Shown here: positions 62,247-64,000 of the stretch, one piece after another
How positions within the stretch are numbered: the stretch's first letter is position 1
How the letters are laid out: each line of letters begins with the position of its first letter
From: Ruegeria arenilitoris
GTDB taxonomy: Bacteria > Pseudomonadota > Alphaproteobacteria > Rhodobacterales > Rhodobacteraceae
NCBI RefSeq assembly: GCF_042675705.1
Contig: NZ_JBHTJJ010000001.1
DNA length: 64,000 bases
Strand: one strand, 5' to 3'
Program-made: the position numbers and the translations under genes
The notes under the pieces: generated by a model
Told to the model about the DNA's origin: nothing
What the model saw: only the letters and a program-made list of their open reading frames with translations
The model's database searches: none

Positions 62247-62903
62247 ATGGAATGGAAGATCACCGACGGACTGACAGACTATGACACCGCCGTCGCCTTC
62301 ATGGAGGCGCGGGTGGCCGAGATTGCGGCCGGAACTGCGGACGAGTGCATCTGGTTCTTGGAGCATCCGCCGCTCTATACGGCCGGAACATCAGCCAAAC
62401 CCCAAGACCTGACCGACCCGGATCGATTTCCGGTCTATGCCAGCAAGCGCGGGGGCGAATACACCTATCACGGACCCGGCCAGCGGGTCGTTTATGTCAT
62501 GCTGGATGTCGGAAAACGCGGCCATGATGTCCGCCGCTTTGTCAAACAGCTGGAAACCTGGGTGATCTCGGCATTGGCCGAATTCAACGTCCACGGAGAA
62601 ATCCGCGAAGGCCGTGTCGGCGTCTGGGTGCCGCGCAAGGACAAGCCGCTGACCGTCAGCGGCGAACCGGCCGAGGACAAGATCGCTGCGATCGGCATCC
62701 GCTTGCGGAAATGGATCAGCTTCCACGGCATCTCGATCAACGTGGAACCCGACCTGGAGCATTTTTCGGGCATCGTTCCCTGCGGCATCCGGGAGTTCGG
62801 CGTGACCTCGTTGGTGGACTTGGGATTGCCGGTCACAATGGCCGATGTCGATGTGGCTCTGCGCAAAACCTTTACTGAGGCTTTTGGCCCTGAGGCGGCT
62901 TGA
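62247..62903 (+). CDS. lipB: Lipoyl(octanoyl) transferase
   Basis: LipB moves octanoate from acyl carrier protein to lipoate-dependent enzyme domains. The 218-residue product has the GGEYTYHGPGQRVVYVMLDV block near residue 72, KIAAIGIRLRKWISFHG with the conserved lysine and VPCGIREFGVTSL with the catalytic cysteine. The start at MEWKITDGLTD is the usual one. It follows the DsbA-family gene by 39 bases. Confidence 0.96.
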   Translation: MEWKITDGLTDYDTAVAFMEARVAEIAAGTADECIWFLEHPPLYTAGTSAKPQDLTDPDRFPVYASKRGGEYTYHGPGQRVVYVMLDVGKRGHDVRRFVKQLETWVISALAEFNVHGEIREGRVGVWVPRKDKPLTVSGEPAEDKIAAIGIRLRKWISFHGISINVEPDLEHFSGIVPCGIREFGVTSLVDLGLPVTMADVDVALRKTFTEAFGPEAA

Positions 62904-62942
62904 ACCCCTCGCATCGACCATGGTCTCGAATCGCAGAATCTG

Positions 62943-62974
62943 ACCCTGCGGAACGACAATCCTCGATGCAGGGT
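62943..62974 (+). terminator. Weak terminator-like hairpin after lipB
   Basis: ACCCTGC (62943-62949) and GCAGGGT (62968-62974) are 7-bp arms with an 18-base loop, followed by TCTTCTGTTTC. The loop is long, so function is uncertain. Confidence 0.4.
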
Positions 62975-63171
62975 TCTTCTGTTTCTCAATATGGGCGCAA
63001 ATTTCCGAAGATTGCCGCGAATTGCCTTAAAATTTAGGGAATCTCCTTCTTCCTTCCACACAACAGCCGCAGTTTGAGGTATCATGGATATACCGTTCAA
63101 GAGTGAGTGGTATGTTAACCGGTGATCGCGGCCAGCCCGCGAAAATCGATCAAGTGTTTGGTTACGAGTCT

Positions 63172-63211
63172 GCCGTTCCGACCCCATATCGGAACGGCAA
63201 TTCTCGTTTTT
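63172..63211 (+). terminator. Rho-independent terminator
   Basis: GCCGTTCCG-accccatat-CGGAACGGC (63172-63198) is a perfect 9-bp stem followed by AATTCTCGTTTTT. It lies 40 bases before the convergent CDF stop codon and would end a plus-strand transcript. Confidence 0.85.
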
Positions 63212-63216
63212 GGGCC

Positions 63217-64000
63217 TCAGTTTTCGCCTGATTGGTCCGCGGCATGGCCGAAACGCATGGTCTGCGGGCAAGCCCGACTGGCCGTTTCCACCTCAAGCGT
63301 CAGGTGGCCGATTCCAAAACTGTCGCGCATTGCTTGTTTCACCAAACCGCGCACCTCTTCAGCCTGCGACCAGGCCCAGTCTTCGACCACCAGATGCGCG
63401 GTAAGCGCGGGCTGGTTTTCCTGCATGCTCCACAGATGGACATGGTGAACCTCGCGCACGCCATCCGTGGCCTCAATTACCGAGGCGACCTCTTCGGGGT
63501 CCAGATCGGGCGGCGCGCCAAGCATGAGAACACGGATCGTTTCTCCGATTTCACTTTGGACATGCCATAGGATGTAGAGCGAAATCAGAATGGTTACGGC
63601 CGGATCGACCCACGTCCAGTTGAACAGGATCACAGCTGCCCCGGCCACGATCACTGCAACCGATCCCAGCGCGTCAGCAACGTTATGCAGAAAAGCCGCA
63701 CGGATATTCATGCTGGTTTTGGCCATACTATAGGTCAAAAGCGCGGTGATTAGGTCCACCACCAACGCAAGCACGGCAATCCAGACTACAAGCCAGCCGT
63801 CAATCGGCTCAGGCTGAAAGAACCGCGTCACACCTTCGTACATCAGGTACACGGCGATGACGATCAGTGTGGTATAGTTGACCAGCGCCGCGACCACTTC
63901 GGCCCGACCGTATCCGAAGCTCATGCGCGGGTCGGCTGGGCGGCGGGCGATCTTGCGGGCAAAGAACGCGATGATCAGCGCAATCGCGTCGGAAAAGTTG
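63217..64000 (-). CDS. Cation diffusion facilitator (Zn/Cd-type) transporter, 5' end outside the window
   Basis: About 260 residues are visible, and the frame remains open to the right edge. The fragment has NFSDAIALIIAFF (the end of the usual HNxSDA metal-site motif), FGYGRAEVVAALVNY, and LHNVADALGSVAVIVAGA, with the second metal-binding His/Asp set. The C-terminal domain follows, with VHHVHLWSMQ. CDF proteins export Zn, Cd, Co or Mn using the proton gradient. The N-terminal start is off the edge. Confidence 0.9.
   Translation of the reverse strand, partial: NFSDAIALIIAFFARKIARRPADPRMSFGYGRAEVVAALVNYTTLIVIAVYLMYEGVTRFFQPEPIDGWLVVWIAVLALVVDLITALLTYSMAKTSMNIRAAFLHNVADALGSVAVIVAGAAVILFNWTWVDPAVTILISLYILWHVQSEIGETIRVLMLGAPPDLDPEEVASVIEATDGVREVHHVHLWSMQENQPALTAHLVVEDWAWSQAEEVRGLVKQAMRDSFGIGHLTLEVETASRACPQTMRFGHAADQSGEN

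Larger units (their letters stand above)
62904..63216. other. Intergenic region with two hairpins and a 13-codon mini-ORF
   Basis: The 313 bases between lipB and the convergent CDF gene contain a weak hairpin (62943-62974) after lipB and a strong terminator (63172-63211). Between them is ATGGATATACCG at 63084, the start of a 13-codon open reading frame ending in TGA at 63123. No protein-length gene is seen. A small RNA ending at the terminator is possible. Confidence 0.45.

Noticed and set aside
61167..62366. 399-codon minus-strand frame across tRNA-Leu and the DsbA-family gene
   Set aside because: It overlaps a complete tRNA and is antisense to a gene with an intact CPWC active site.

Overview
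The window is about 64 kb of GC-rich alphaproteobacterial chromosome. Gene content and order point to the family Rhodobacteraceae, most likely the Roseobacter group and Ruegeria-like. The evidence is a dddP DMSP lyase, a soxBDAG sarcosine oxidase operon, a yajC-secD-secF-ccmABCDG block, an unlinked ccmI and fliG, and many short proteins of Roseobacter type. It looks like core chromosome. I see no prophage, insertion sequence, plasmid gene or CRISPR array. This placement is inferred from gene content; no 16S gene is present.

Layout. 1-2.0 kb: the tail of a gene, a murein transglycosylase and an unknown protein with hydrophobic C-terminal segments. 2.0-4.2 kb: a DUF3445 haem oxygenase-type gene divergent from dddP. 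4.2-7.3 kb: a hydrolase-OsmC fusion, then a minus-strand group made of a proline-rich lipoprotein, an exported protein and a gene broken by two in-frame TAG codons. 7.4-12.5 kb: purB, two small secreted proteins with the same cysteine loop, an orphan fliG, an LpxL-type acyltransferase and a DUF1223 protein. 12.7-16.3 kb: acnA and an SDR oxidoreductase. 16.3-23.2 kb (minus): ccmG-D-C-B-A, an Mth938-like protein, a TSUP permease, secF, secD and yajC, a protein export and cytochrome c maturation block. 23.4-28.2 kb: an MscS-type channel, serS, a lysine-rich helix-hairpin-helix protein and a fatty acid desaturase. 28.3-31.9 kb (minus): yfgM-like, bamB, der.

32.1-37.1 kb: an RND efflux adaptor and an unusually long RND permease behind a palindromic operator. 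37.2-44.7 kb: an Atm1-type ABC exporter, a LysM protein, a LOG-family enzyme, a host-attachment-family protein, a metallophosphoesterase, Fe-SOD, an FkbM methyltransferase and a small exported protein with an abnormal start. 44.8-50.8 kb (minus): sarcosine oxidase soxB-D-A-G with an FkbM methyltransferase inserted between soxB and soxD. 51.0-53.1 kb: ccmI, ruvX, a DUF1289 protein and a poorly coding stretch with a long inverted repeat. 53.5-56.9 kb (minus): a duplicated SpoIIAA-like protein, a 2-oxoglutarate dioxygenase coupled to a second TSUP permease, and dusA. 57.0-61.2 kb (minus): a fully overlapping arsenic operon, arsR-arsC fusion, gapdh, arsJ, acr3. 61.3-64 kb: tRNA-Leu(GAG), a DsbA-family protein, lipB and a cation diffusion facilitator cut by the window edge.

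Together the genes describe a marine heterotroph that uses osmolytes (DMSP by DddP, sarcosine by SoxBDAG) and has complete secretion and cytochrome c assembly. It also handles oxidative and metal stress with SOD, OsmC, ArsJ/Acr3, Atm1 and a CDF exporter. The best leads are the broken two-stop gene, the start-codon hairpin near 44.3 kb, the methyltransferase inside the sox operon, the dioxygenase-TSUP pair and the RND pump with extra membrane segments.
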